Positions 25,946 through 34,262 of a stretch of DNA of 64,000 nucleotides are shown here, in pieces (position 1 is the stretch's first letter; every line of letters starts with the position of its first letter). The DNA lies in assembly GCA_017432885.1 (NCBI GenBank), contig JAFRIE010000029.1, positions 1-64,000 of the forward strand. The letters are read 5' to 3'. The notes beneath the pieces are model-generated. The model did not search any database. It saw nothing but the letters and a program-made list of their open reading frames with translations, and was not told the origin of the DNA. The stretch comes from Erysipelotrichaceae bacterium (lineage in GTDB: Bacteria; Bacillota_I; Bacilli_A; Erysipelotrichales; Erysipelotrichaceae). Made by a program: the position numbers and the translations under genes.

Positions 25946-25992
25946 ATATTATGATGTCAGGGCATATGTAAGAGAGAATAAATGTCCCCGTT

Positions 25993-26037
25993 TTTACATT
26001 TTCTTTACAAATGGACATGCTTTTTTCTGTATATTAT
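25993..26037 (+). promoter_or_regulatory. Pho-box-like direct repeats and promoter of the phoP-phoR operon
   Basis: TTTACA occurs at 25993-25998 and 26004-26009, exactly 11 bp apart, as in PhoP boxes (TTHACA with 5-nt spacers). TATATT/TATTAT (26030-26037) gives a -10 close to the start codon. The arrangement suggests positive autoregulation of phoPR by phosphate limitation. Motif is seen; regulation is inferred. Confidence 0.6.
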
Positions 26038-26046
26038 TGTTAAAAG

Positions 26047-26718
26047 ATGATCTACTGTGTCGAGGATGATCGTTCCATCAGAGAACTGATCGTGTATACA
26101 TTAAAAATATCCGGATTTGATGCGCAGGGATTTGAGAATGCGGATTCTCTTTTGGTTGCCCTGGAAAAGAACAATCCGGAGCTGATTCTGCTTGACATCA
26201 TGCTGGAGGGAAAGGATGGGCTGCAGATCCTGAAGGAACTGAAAGCGGACGAGCGATACAAGGATATTCCTGTCATCATGGCGACGGCTAGAACAAGCGA
26301 GTTTGACAAAGTGATCGGTCTGGATTCCGGTGCAGACGATTATCTGGCAAAGCCTTTCGGCATGATGGAAATGGTGTCAAGAGTAAAGGCTGTCCTGCGC
26401 AGGAGCCATAAAGAAACAAAGATTCGAAATATCCTTTATGGAGAAATCACGATCGATAAGTCAAAACGTAGCGTCAGGATCGGCGATCAGCCGATCGAGC
26501 TGACACCGAAAGAATATGATCTGCTGCTTTGTTTTGCCGGGAATCCGGGAATTGTCTTTTCCCGTGAGCAGCTTCTGGAAAAGATCTGGGGTCTGGATTA
26601 TCTGGGTGAATCCAGAACGATCGATGTCCATGTCAACACCTTACGCAACAAGCTCGGAAAATATGGAAAAAACATCATGACGATGCATGGTGTAGGCTAT
26701 TATCTAAAAGAGGAATAA
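26047..26718 (+). CDS. phoP: PhoB/PhoP-type response regulator
   Basis: A 223-aa OmpR/PhoB-family regulator. The receiver domain (1-115) has the acidic pocket (E6-D7-D8), phosphoacceptor Asp50 in LILLDIML, and Lys in DYLAKPFGM. The winged-helix output domain (about 128-222) has ELTPKEYDLLLCFAGNPG and RTIDVHVNTLRNKLG. Phosphate control is supported by the Pho-like boxes and by the downstream Na/Pi cotransporter. ATG 26047 lies about 9 nt after the -10 and lacks a ribosome binding site, so the mRNA may be nearly leaderless. The partner kinase starts at the next base after the stop codon. Confidence 0.88.
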   Translation: MIYCVEDDRSIRELIVYTLKISGFDAQGFENADSLLVALEKNNPELILLDIMLEGKDGLQILKELKADERYKDIPVIMATARTSEFDKVIGLDSGADDYLAKPFGMMEMVSRVKAVLRRSHKETKIRNILYGEITIDKSKRSVRIGDQPIELTPKEYDLLLCFAGNPGIVFSREQLLEKIWGLDYLGESRTIDVHVNTLRNKLGKYGKNIMTMHGVGYYLKEE

Positions 26719-28374
26719 ATGGCAAAAAAGGTATTTAAAAGCATTCTTTCGGTCGCTTTAATGGTCCTGCTGCTGACGGCCTTTTTTATCATTTATGAGA
26801 TGTACAGGAGCTTTACGAACGCACAGCTGGAAGTCCTGCACGGGGAAGTGCGTGTGATCGCCTACGGTATCAACAAGGATGGTCTGCAGTTTATTGATCA
26901 GCTGGATGATGCGGATTACAGGATCACGATCATCAATGAGAAAGGTGATGTCATCTACGACAATATCGATAACGACATCAACACGATGGACAATCATCTG
27001 GACAGGGAAGAAGTACAGAAAGCCTTTGCGGAAGGTTACGGCAGCAGCATCCGACAGTCCTCTACACTGTTTGAAAGATATATTTATACGGCAATGCTTC
27101 TATCCGACGGAAATGTCGTCCGTCTTTCCAGCACTTATCCGTCTGTGTACCATTTTTTATCGGTAATTTCCCAGCCTTTACTGCTGGTGATTCTTCTGAT
27201 CATCCTGGTTTCCCTTTATATTGCCTATAAGCTGGCAAACAGGATCGTCAAGCCTCTCAATGAAATCGACACGGATATGCCCGATAATGTTCCGTACAAC
27301 GAAATCAGACCGATCATGGAGAAACTGTCTGCCCAGAAGAAAAGAATCGAATACGACAAGGAAACGTTGCGCAGAAAGCGTCAGGAATTTGAAACGATTA
27401 CTGCCAATATGAATGAAGGTCTCGTTCTGCTGAATGGCGAGATGATGATCGTCGACATCAATAAAAGTGCACAGATGATCCTGGATACGGATACGGACAT
27501 GATCGGCAAGAAAATACCGGAGATCTCTCATTACGAGAAACTGTCTTCGCTCTTTGAAGATGCACTGCAGGGATACAGGAGCTCAAAGAAGATTAAAATC
27601 AATGGAAAAAGATATGATGCTGAAATCAGTCCGGTAGGAATCGAAAAGGAAATCGAAGGCTTCGTCCTTTTTCTGTTCGATGATTCTTTCAAAGAAGCGA
27701 ACGAAGCGATCCGAAGAGAATTTGCCGGGAATGTCTCCCACGAACTAAAGACTCCGTTGCAGACGATATCCGGCTATTCCGAACTGTTGAAGAGCGGCTT
27801 TGTCAGACCGGAAGACCAGAAAGAATGCGCGGAGAAGATCTATTCCGAATCGCAGAGAATGATGCAGCTGATCGAGGATGTCATTAAACTCTCGCATCTG
27901 GACAATGATGAGCTGCAGATACAGAAGGAAAGACTTGATCTGAATGAGATCTGCAAGAAAGCGGTCGATACGATCCGGAAAGACAATGTCGGGGATATCG
28001 AGATTCTGTATAAAGGCGAAGAAGCATTGATCTATGGCAACCGGGAACTTATTGACAGCATTATCTTTAATCTGTGTGAAAACGCCATCCGTTACAATAT
28101 TGAAAACGGAAAAGTATTCGTGACGGTTTCCTGTGAGGAAGATTCTTCTGTTCTGGAAGTAAAAGACACCGGGATCGGAATCGATAAAAAGGATCATGAA
28201 CGGATCTATGAAAGATTCTACCGGGTCGATAAAGGACGTTCTAAAAACACCGGCGGAACAGGTCTGGGTCTTTCGATCGTGAAACATGCCTGTATTCTGA
28301 ACAACGCAATCATCAAGCTGGAATCACAGCCGGGTAAGGGGTCGACGTTCCGGGTGTTCTTCCCGAAAGCGTAA
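26719..28374 (+). CDS. phoR: PhoR-type sensor histidine kinase
   Basis: A 551-aa membrane kinase with helices near residues 8-28 and 150-175 bracketing an extracellular sensor of about 120 residues. These are followed by a HAMP-like linker, a PAS domain (about 225-310, ITANMNEGLVLLNGEMMIVD) and HisKA, with autophosphorylated His341 in NVSHELKTPLQ. The HATPase domain comes last (NLCENAIRYN, DTGIGIDKKDHERIYERFYR, GGTGLGLSIVKH). This is the PhoR/WalK layout. It is encoded immediately after the response regulator (TAA then ATG), so coupling is likely. Phosphate sensing is inferred from context. Confidence 0.88.
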   Translation: MAKKVFKSILSVALMVLLLTAFFIIYEMYRSFTNAQLEVLHGEVRVIAYGINKDGLQFIDQLDDADYRITIINEKGDVIYDNIDNDINTMDNHLDREEVQKAFAEGYGSSIRQSSTLFERYIYTAMLLSDGNVVRLSSTYPSVYHFLSVISQPLLLVILLIILVSLYIAYKLANRIVKPLNEIDTDMPDNVPYNEIRPIMEKLSAQKKRIEYDKETLRRKRQEFETITANMNEGLVLLNGEMMIVDINKSAQMILDTDTDMIGKKIPEISHYEKLSSLFEDALQGYRSSKKIKINGKRYDAEISPVGIEKEIEGFVLFLFDDSFKEANEAIRREFAGNVSHELKTPLQTISGYSELLKSGFVRPEDQKECAEKIYSESQRMMQLIEDVIKLSHLDNDELQIQKERLDLNEICKKAVDTIRKDNVGDIEILYKGEEALIYGNRELIDSIIFNLCENAIRYNIENGKVFVTVSCEEDSSVLEVKDTGIGIDKKDHERIYERFYRVDKGRSKNTGGTGLGLSIVKHACILNNAIIKLESQPGKGSTFRVFFPKA

Positions 28375-28424
28375 TTTACAGTTTTTTTACATCCTGTTAA
28401 TCATGAATTAAAGTTTTTTTCATA
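28375..28424 (+). promoter_or_regulatory. Five-repeat Pho-box array upstream of the Na/Pi cotransporter
   Basis: Hexamers start every 11 bp: TTTACA (28375), TTTACA (28386), TTAATC (28397), TTAAAG (28408), TTCATA (28419). Three fit the PhoP consensus TT(A/C/T)A(C/T)A exactly and two partly. The array begins directly after the phoR stop codon. It should allow PhoP activation of the transporter independently of read-through. Confidence 0.7.
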
Positions 28425-28448
28425 AGGTAGATTCGGGGGAATCTGCCT

Positions 28449-30128
28449 ATGAGTCGAATAGAGATTATTGAACACCTTTTACAGCTGTGCGCCGGCATTG
28501 GCGTATATCTGATCGCTTTTAAAATGATCAGCGGAAATCTGGAAGCAGTCAGTTCGGACAGACTGAAAAAAGTCTTCTCAAAGATATCCGACAGTAAGAT
28601 CATCGGTTTACTTATCGGTATTGTCGCAACCGTTCTGATACAGAGTTCCAGCGCTGTTACGGTTATGACGATCGGTTTTGTGAATGCCGGGATCCTTTCT
28701 CTGACCCAGGCTGCAACGATCGTTTTCGGAGGCGAGATCGGAACGACGGTCAGCGGCCAGATTGTAGCTTTGGGCCTCTTTAATTCGGAATCGGTCGACC
28801 TCAACATTCTGTTTTCTTCCCTGGCGGGACTGGGAGTCGTTGTTTCATCACTGGCAAAAACAGATAATTTAAAGAAAACAGGAGAGATCGTCTCCGGTTT
28901 TGGTATTCTGTTTATCGGTCTTGGACTGATGTCTTCTTCTATGCGTTCTTTTGCGGAGCTGGATAGTCTGAAGCTTTTCCTTTCTCAACTGGACAACGTC
29001 GTCTTCCTGACGGCGGCAGGTGCTATCATTACAGCGATTATCCATTCTTCTGCAGCCATGACTTCGATTGCGATCACGATGGTCGCGACTGGGCTGATCA
29101 GCCTGGAACAGGGTATTTATATTACGCTTGGAGCAAACGTCGGAACCTGTTTCACCGGAGCAATGGCGGCAATGTCCAGCAATACCAACTCCAAACGGAC
29201 TTCCGTGATCCAGCTGATTTTCAATACCGGAGGTGTCCTTCTGGTGCTGCTTATTGATCTGCTGATTAAGGGAATCAGTTCAAATACGCTGTCGATCGGG
29301 ATTCTGTTTGACCGGATGTTCCCGGGAACGCCGCATTTCCAGCTGGCAATGTTCCATACGGTCTTCAATATCGCTTCAGTAATCATTGTTCTTCCTTTGA
29401 CCGATCTGCTTGTCTCCTTATCGAAAAAGATCATTCCGGACAGCGATGAGGATTTGGAAGGAGAAAGATTCTACTTTATTGATGAAAACATGTTGACGAC
29501 GCCGGCGATTGCCGTTTCCCAGGTCAAGAAAGAGATCATAAACATGGCCAAGATCGCCATGGAGAACTTTAATGATTCTATCACTTCGATCATCGAGTTA
29601 AAGACCGACAACATCAAGAAGTTCAGAAACAATGAGAAAGAACTGAATTTCCTGAATCAGGGTCTGGTGGAATATATTGTAAAACTCAGCAGTTTAAGCA
29701 ACATGAGCCGGAAGGATCACCAGTATCTGAGCTCCACTTACAAGACGATCGCAGACATTGAGAGGATCGGTGACTACAGTGAGAATATCATGGAGTATAC
29801 GGAAAATCTGAAAACATTCAACGAATCTCTCTCCGAGGATGCAAAGGAAGAGGTAAGAGAACTGTCCGGTCTGATAAACAGGCTTTATGAACTGACGATG
29901 GATGCCTATGAGGATGGAAACAGGGCTACTTTTGTGAAGTCCATGAAAGTCGAAGAGAAAATCGACGATCTGACGCAGAAGATGGCGAAAAACCACATCA
30001 AGAGGCTGGGAAAGAACCAGTGTAGCGTAGAAGCAGGAGCACAGTATCTGAAGTTGGCAAGCGATGTGGAGAGGATCGGGGACCATCTGATCAATATCAA
30101 CGACAAGAACTACGAGGTGTCTCATTAA
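28449..30128 (+). CDS. Na+/phosphate cotransporter with PhoU-like C-terminal domain
   Basis: The 559-aa protein belongs to the Na/Pi cotransporter II family. It has repeated QSSSA-type motifs (LIQSSSAVTVMTIGFVNAG and IIHSSAAMTSIAITMVATG) and the GANVGTCFTG and GGEIGTTVSG signatures in about eight membrane helices. From about residue 355 a cytoplasmic helical PhoU-like domain follows (LSSTYKTIADIERIGDYSEN and LKLASDVERIGDHLININ). It imports phosphate with sodium; the PhoU part may signal phosphate status to PhoR. A Pho-box array precedes it, and GGGGG lies before the ATG. A 79-aa membrane protein gene follows after 13 nt. Confidence 0.9.
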   Translation: MSRIEIIEHLLQLCAGIGVYLIAFKMISGNLEAVSSDRLKKVFSKISDSKIIGLLIGIVATVLIQSSSAVTVMTIGFVNAGILSLTQAATIVFGGEIGTTVSGQIVALGLFNSESVDLNILFSSLAGLGVVVSSLAKTDNLKKTGEIVSGFGILFIGLGLMSSSMRSFAELDSLKLFLSQLDNVVFLTAAGAIITAIIHSSAAMTSIAITMVATGLISLEQGIYITLGANVGTCFTGAMAAMSSNTNSKRTSVIQLIFNTGGVLLVLLIDLLIKGISSNTLSIGILFDRMFPGTPHFQLAMFHTVFNIASVIIVLPLTDLLVSLSKKIIPDSDEDLEGERFYFIDENMLTTPAIAVSQVKKEIINMAKIAMENFNDSITSIIELKTDNIKKFRNNEKELNFLNQGLVEYIVKLSSLSNMSRKDHQYLSSTYKTIADIERIGDYSENIMEYTENLKTFNESLSEDAKEEVRELSGLINRLYELTMDAYEDGNRATFVKSMKVEEKIDDLTQKMAKNHIKRLGKNQCSVEAGAQYLKLASDVERIGDHLININDKNYEVSH

Positions 30129-30141
30129 AGGAGAAGAAACA

Positions 30142-30381
30142 ATGTATCGAATCATCTGGAAATATATAAGTTCATTGGAACTTGGAAGAAAACAGAAACA
30201 GAGAGTTTTCATAATCATTAACCTTCTGCTGTATGCCTGCCTCGGTATCCTGGCATGGAATCTCTTCGGTTTAAAAACATTCAACGGGGATATTGTCTGG
30301 TTCATCTGTTTTGTCGGCTATCCTGCTGTTCTGCTGGGATTTGCCGGAAGTATCTTTGCCCTGTTTAAACTGGATCAGTAA
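30142..30381 (+). CDS. Small two-helix membrane protein, 79 aa
   Basis: Begins behind a strong AAAGGAGAAG, 13 nt after the phosphate transporter stop, so it is likely part of that transcript. Residues about 23-43 (RVFIIINLLLYACLGILAW) and 52-74 (WFICFVGYPAVLLGFAGSIF) are hydrophobic helices separated by a short polar loop. Both ends are probably cytoplasmic. I do not recognise the family. Co-expression with an Na/Pi transporter suggests an accessory role, but there is no sequence evidence for it. Confidence 0.7.
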   Translation: MYRIIWKYISSLELGRKQKQRVFIIINLLLYACLGILAWNLFGLKTFNGDIVWFICFVGYPAVLLGFAGSIFALFKLDQ

Positions 30382-30425
30382 AGTTCCCTGTTCTCCGTGC
30401 TGTTTCATCGCTGAGGCTGAAATGC

Positions 30426-30431
30426 TATAAT
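30426..30431 (+). promoter_or_regulatory. -10 element for the nucleoside phosphorylase gene
   Basis: TATAAT at 30426-30431, about 48 nt before ATG 30479. No convincing -35. Confidence 0.4.
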
Positions 30432-30478
30432 TATGGAAATACTGCCGGCATGAAGACCAGACAGGAAAGGAGCACAGG

Positions 30479-31261
30479 ATGATAATCGATTCATTTGATC
30501 CGAATTCACCCGCAAAGATCAATCCTAAAATAAACGAGAATGCACCGGAAGCGGATGCCGTGATCTTCACCTTTTCTCATGTGATCGAGAAATATGTGAC
30601 TGAAAACTATGACTGTGAAAAAGTCGGAGAACTGACCATGGCCCATGGCAACGCCCCGGTCTATCGATTCAGTTATCACGGAAAGAAAATCGGCTTTTAC
30701 CGGACCTGGGTCGGAGCGCCTGCCTGTGCGGCGACGGTCGAGGAGCTTCGTTCCGTTCTGAAAACGAACAAGATCATTCATTTCGGCGGAGCAGGCTGTC
30801 TGGATAAGGACATCGCCAGAGGAAAAGTCATGGTTCCTACGGAAGCCTACAGGGATGAGGGAACATCATTCCACTATGCTCCGGCATCAGACTATATCCG
30901 AATCAAGAATTCAGAAACCGTGGAAGCGTTCATGAAAGATAACGGAATACCCTATGTCTTAGGAAAGACCTGGACCACGGACGCTTTTTATCGTGAAACT
31001 TTATACAATTTTGAGAAACACAAGGCAGATGGCTGTATTTCCGTAGAGATGGAAGGTTCTGCCGTTCAGGCGGTCTGCGATTTCAGGGGATTGGAAGTCT
31101 ACATGTTTTTTACATCCGGTGATCTGCTGGATGCCCCGGAATGGACCAGACGGAAAGAGAAAGACCAGATCCGGCATACGCAGCACGATTCCGGACATTT
31201 CGATATTGCACTCGCCCTTGCGGAATATGTAATAGAAAAGGGAAATGAAACAGGTTTTTGA
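30479..31261 (+). CDS. Nucleoside phosphorylase (uridine/purine phosphorylase family)
   Basis: A 260-aa protein of the PNP/UDP phosphorylase superfamily, which cleaves nucleosides with phosphate to the base and ribose-1-phosphate. The segments TWVGAPACAATVEELR, HFGGAGCLDKDIARGKVMVP and SVEMEGSAVQAVCDFRG (the Glu-Met-Glu ribose-binding motif) are diagnostic. The base specificity cannot be read. The early region HGNAPVYRFSYHGKKIGFYR is consistent with the atypical uridine-phosphorylase-like branch. Starts after AAAGGAGCACAGG. The downstream acetyltransferase overlaps its last 17 nt. Confidence 0.85.
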   Translation: MIIDSFDPNSPAKINPKINENAPEADAVIFTFSHVIEKYVTENYDCEKVGELTMAHGNAPVYRFSYHGKKIGFYRTWVGAPACAATVEELRSVLKTNKIIHFGGAGCLDKDIARGKVMVPTEAYRDEGTSFHYAPASDYIRIKNSETVEAFMKDNGIPYVLGKTWTTDAFYRETLYNFEKHKADGCISVEMEGSAVQAVCDFRGLEVYMFFTSGDLLDAPEWTRRKEKDQIRHTQHDSGHFDIALALAEYVIEKGNETGF

Positions 31262-31745
31262 ATCGGAAAACATCAGTTATGTAGAGGTGTCTGAACTGCT
31301 GGTAAACGATTATCTTGTCATGGTAAACGACCATGAAAACGTCAACAGGTTTCTGGGCAGCCGAAAAAGAGACATCTATACCGAAGATGACGAGATCGCA
31401 TGGGTAAATAAGAAGCTGGAGGAAAAAGATCCGGTCTTTTCCATGATCGAGAAAAAAAGCGGGGATTTCATCGGCAACATCGAACTGGTCTACATCCGCG
31501 ATCCGGTCAGAGAGCTTGGGATCGCAATTACCGCGAAGAAGCAGGATAAAGGATTCGGAAGCGAAGCGATTCGGGCAGTGACGGAATTCGGTTTTAAAAC
31601 GCTGGGTCTTGAAAAGATCGTCCTGAGAGTCCGGCTGTTCAATGATAGAGCGATCCACGTGTACCGGAATTGCGGTTTTCAGGAATATGACCGTAATGAC
31701 GAACACGTTTTCATGGAGATAGAACCGGAAAAAAAGAGTCCGTAG
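31245..31745 (+). CDS. GNAT-family acetyltransferase (RimJ/RimL type)
   Basis: A 166-aa GNAT with the RimJ/RimL-like order: MVNDHENVNRFLG early, SGDFIGNIELVYIRDPVRELGIAIT in the core strands, then the acetyl-CoA motif KKQDKGFGSEAIRAVTEFGF and the C-terminal LRVRLFNDRAIHVYRNCGF. It would N-acetylate a protein terminus or small amine; the substrate is unknown. Its start overlaps the end of the nucleoside phosphorylase gene by 17 nt, with AAAGGG inside that gene, indicating coupled translation. Confidence 0.85.
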   Translation: MKQVFESENISYVEVSELLVNDYLVMVNDHENVNRFLGSRKRDIYTEDDEIAWVNKKLEEKDPVFSMIEKKSGDFIGNIELVYIRDPVRELGIAITAKKQDKGFGSEAIRAVTEFGFKTLGLEKIVLRVRLFNDRAIHVYRNCGFQEYDRNDEHVFMEIEPEKKSP

Positions 31746-31751
31746 ACTCTT
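31729..31751 (-). terminator. Terminator of the 51-codon minus-strand gene
   Basis: AAGAGTC (31734-31740), CGTA loop, GACTCTT (31745-31751). On the minus strand the stem is followed by a T-run (complement of 31729-31735). It overlaps the ends of both convergent genes. Confidence 0.75.
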
Positions 31752-31905
31752 AATCCAGTTCTTTCATGATGGTTTCTTTGGCTTTTTTGTAGATGTCGAC
31801 AGCTTCCTTGGAATACTGTCTGATTCCCATATTCTCATCGACGTCTTCCAGAAGGTTTTCAACGACAATCAGTGCCAGATCATGGGCGACTTGTTCCTTT
31901 TCCAA
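31750..31905 (-). CDS. Small hypothetical protein, 51 aa, TTG start
   Basis: A 52-codon frame read on the minus strand, starting at TTG (31903-31905) behind a perfect AGGAGGT and ending at TAA just before a good terminator. The peptide is acidic and helical (EKEQVAHDLALIVVENLLED, then RQYSKEAVDIYKKAKETIMK), with no signal or membrane segment. A -10-like TATAAT on the minus strand lies upstream near 31940. The ribosome binding site, terminator and uninterrupted helical frame argue for a real gene. I cannot name a family. Confidence 0.65.
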   Translation of the reverse strand: MEKEQVAHDLALIVVENLLEDVDENMGIRQYSKEAVDIYKKAKETIMKELD

Positions 31906-32022
31906 AACGCTACCTCCTATATTTCGATCTTTACTTAATATTATATAGGTTTCATAAGAAAAAAGAATCAGCTGTGAATACTGGTTCTTTTATTATATGA
32001 CCGGTAATGAAGTACGATCTTT

Positions 32023-32040
32023 CCCTATGATATAATAGGG
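32023..32040 (+). promoter_or_regulatory. -10 element within an inverted repeat, upstream of the pdxA homologue
   Basis: TATAAT (32031-32036) is embedded in CCCTAT-GATATA-ATAGGG (32023-32040), a 6-bp inverted repeat that could be an operator. The 190 bp between 31906 and 32097 otherwise holds only the two divergent promoters. Confidence 0.4.
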
Positions 32041-32096
32041 CAGTAAAAACAGCGAAAGATCATTTGTCGATAGGAAAGATCGGAGAAGGATTTGCT

Positions 32097-33080
32097 ATGG
32101 TAAAAAGATTGGGAATCAGTATGGGAGATGCTGCGGGCATCGGCAGCGAGATCATTCTTAAGATCATGGAGGAATACAGGGACGATGTCGTTGTATACGG
32201 ATCTTATGATGTGATGGATCATTACAATGAGGTATTCGCTTACGGATACAAGCTGAAGCGGATCAGTGATCCTGAAGATGCCGTTATGGGCATGGTGAAT
32301 ATCATCGACAAGAGCGGATTGAAATATGGCGATTTTGAAGTCGGAAAAGTATCCCCGATCTGTGGCAGAAACGCTTTTCTTTATCTGGAAGCGGCAATCG
32401 TCGATGCCATGGACAAAAAGATCAGAGCTATTGTTACCTGTCCTTTAAATAAGGAAGCGCTAAGATCTGCAGGTTACGATTACGACGGTCATACGGAGAT
32501 TCTCAGTACTTTGACCGGTACAAAAAAGTACGGGATGCTGCTGTGGTCGGAAAAGTTAAAGACGATTCATGTTTCAACGCATGTTTCTTTGGCGGAAGCC
32601 ATCCGCAGAGTCAAGAAGGAAAGGATCGTTGAAGTAGGGCTGCTGGCAGATGAGGTCCTGAGGAATGCCGGTTATCAGGATCCTAGGATCGCTGTCGCCG
32701 GACTGAATCCGCACGCCGGAGAAAACGGCTTGTTTGGAGAGAAAGAAATCAAAGAGATCCTTCCTGCTATCAAGGAACTAAGAAAAAAAGGCGTCAACGC
32801 CTGTGGACCCATCCCGCCGGATACCGTGTTTCTAAAGTGTTACAAGGGAGAATACGATCTGGTTGTCGCCATGTATCACGATCAGGGTCATATCCCGCTG
32901 AAACTGATGGATTTCGACGGAGGTGTCAACATTACCTGCGGATTACCGATCATCCGGACTTCTGTCGATCACGGTACGGCTTTTGATATTGCCGGAAAGA
33001 ACGTCGCCCGGCCGGATTCTCTGATCCGGGCAATCAAAGTAGCGGATATGATCTCTGGTTTTCCGAAGGAGAAATCGTAA
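32097..33080 (+). CDS. PdxA-family 4-phosphoerythronate/4-hydroxythreonine-4-phosphate dehydrogenase
   Basis: A 327-aa PdxA-family NAD-dependent dehydrogenase. The start MVKRLGISMGDAAGIGSEII is the nucleotide-substrate loop. TCPLNKEALRSAGYDYDGHTEIL, GLNPHAGENGLFG and the metal-binding MYHDQGHIPLK follow in family order. PdxA makes the PLP precursor 3-amino-1-hydroxyacetone phosphate. Many Firmicute homologues instead act on four-carbon sugar-acid phosphates, and no other B6 gene is nearby. I therefore give no gene symbol. ATG 32097 is chosen because it follows GGAGAAGGA and restores the usual family length. An upstream in-frame GTG (32064) has no such signal. Confidence 0.85.
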   Translation: MVKRLGISMGDAAGIGSEIILKIMEEYRDDVVVYGSYDVMDHYNEVFAYGYKLKRISDPEDAVMGMVNIIDKSGLKYGDFEVGKVSPICGRNAFLYLEAAIVDAMDKKIRAIVTCPLNKEALRSAGYDYDGHTEILSTLTGTKKYGMLLWSEKLKTIHVSTHVSLAEAIRRVKKERIVEVGLLADEVLRNAGYQDPRIAVAGLNPHAGENGLFGEKEIKEILPAIKELRKKGVNACGPIPPDTVFLKCYKGEYDLVVAMYHDQGHIPLKLMDFDGGVNITCGLPIIRTSVDHGTAFDIAGKNVARPDSLIRAIKVADMISGFPKEKS

Positions 33081-33106
33081 AGTAGCTGAGATTATCGAGG
33101 TTGAAT

Positions 33107-34225
33107 ATGAAAAAGAATTACGATAGAATTTTAATCCTTTTGCTTGCAGCATGTCTGGTCTTTCTGTCTTACAACGCCGGCAGGTCAAGAGGCAGTGAAG
33201 AACTCATGAAGCAGCAGGAACGGCTGCAGATGCTCAACCGAAGCAGCATCGAAAACATGGTTATCGAAGGAGATGAAAACATCTATGTCATTGGCCACAA
33301 GAGTCCGGATTCTGATACGGTGTGCAGTGCCATCGCCTATGCCCGTCTTCTGAATCTGCTTGGCTATGAGGCAAAGGCGGTCATTACTGCACCGCTGAAT
33401 CATGAAACGGCCTATATTCTGAAAGAAGCGGAAGTAGATACACCTGAAATTCTTTATGACGCTTCCGGTGAAAACATCTTTCTGGTCGATCACAGTGAAT
33501 ATGCCCAGGCGGTTGATGGACTGGAAGATGCCCATATCATCGGTATTCTGGATCACCATGGCATAGGTACAGTAAATACCGGAAATCAGGTCGTCTACGA
33601 GGGAAGACCGATTGGTTCAACGGCAACCATCGTCTGGCTGGACTACCTCAATTACGGTCTGGAAATCGATCAGACTACCGCTTATCTGCTGTTAGGGGCT
33701 GTGCTGTCTGATACGGATAATCTGACCGGATCGACGGTAACGGAAGCTGACAGGGAAGCTGTCAGGGTTCTGGCCGTTACTTCCGGTGTAGCGGATACGG
33801 AAGATCTCTATGCCCATCTGCATGAAGAGAAATTGTCCTATGAAGGCTTCAGTAGTGAAGAAATCCTTTTTTCCGACTACAAGGAATATGAAGCGTCCGG
33901 TGTCAAGTTCGGAATCGGTATCGTCAATGCGGTCAATGAAGATATCGCAAAAGAGCTTGCGGAAAGAATGAAGGAAGCTCTTCCGGAAGGGTTTAAGACA
34001 AGAGACGTGGATCTGATGTACGCTTCGGTCGGAATCAGAGAAAACGGAGAAAAGATCGACTATATTGTGCCGTGTAATGAACTGTCCGAATCGATCCTGA
34101 AAAACGCTTTCCCGGACTACGACGAATATGACGGCACATCCTATATCTTCCGGACGGGTCTGGGAAGAAAAACGAAGTTCGTACCGGGTCTTACCGATTA
34201 TCTCGGTGCCCGTCCGCATGAGTAA
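33107..34225 (+). CDS. Family II (DHH/DHHA2) manganese-dependent pyrophosphatase with lipobox signal
   Basis: The 372-aa protein has the family II inorganic pyrophosphatase core: GHKSPDSDTVCSAIAYARLL (metal-binding His/Asp), FLVDHSEYAQAV, the DHH motif in GILDHHGIG, GSTATIVWLDYL and AVLSDTDNLTG. It ends in a DHHA2 domain containing GRKTKF. It hydrolyses PPi to two phosphates. Unusually the chain starts with a basic n-region, a hydrophobic stretch and L13-A14-A15-C16, which is a lipobox; the hydrophobic run continues past the Cys, so a membrane anchor is the alternative. Either way the catalytic domain would be outside the membrane, unlike cytosolic PpaC. ATG 33107 follows GAGG. Confidence 0.82.
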   Translation: MKKNYDRILILLLAACLVFLSYNAGRSRGSEELMKQQERLQMLNRSSIENMVIEGDENIYVIGHKSPDSDTVCSAIAYARLLNLLGYEAKAVITAPLNHETAYILKEAEVDTPEILYDASGENIFLVDHSEYAQAVDGLEDAHIIGILDHHGIGTVNTGNQVVYEGRPIGSTATIVWLDYLNYGLEIDQTTAYLLLGAVLSDTDNLTGSTVTEADREAVRVLAVTSGVADTEDLYAHLHEEKLSYEGFSSEEILFSDYKEYEASGVKFGIGIVNAVNEDIAKELAERMKEALPEGFKTRDVDLMYASVGIRENGEKIDYIVPCNELSESILKNAFPDYDEYDGTSYIFRTGLGRKTKFVPGLTDYLGARPHE

Positions 34226-34262
34226 ACAGACAATAGAATAGAAAGGAATTGGGTGGTAGATT

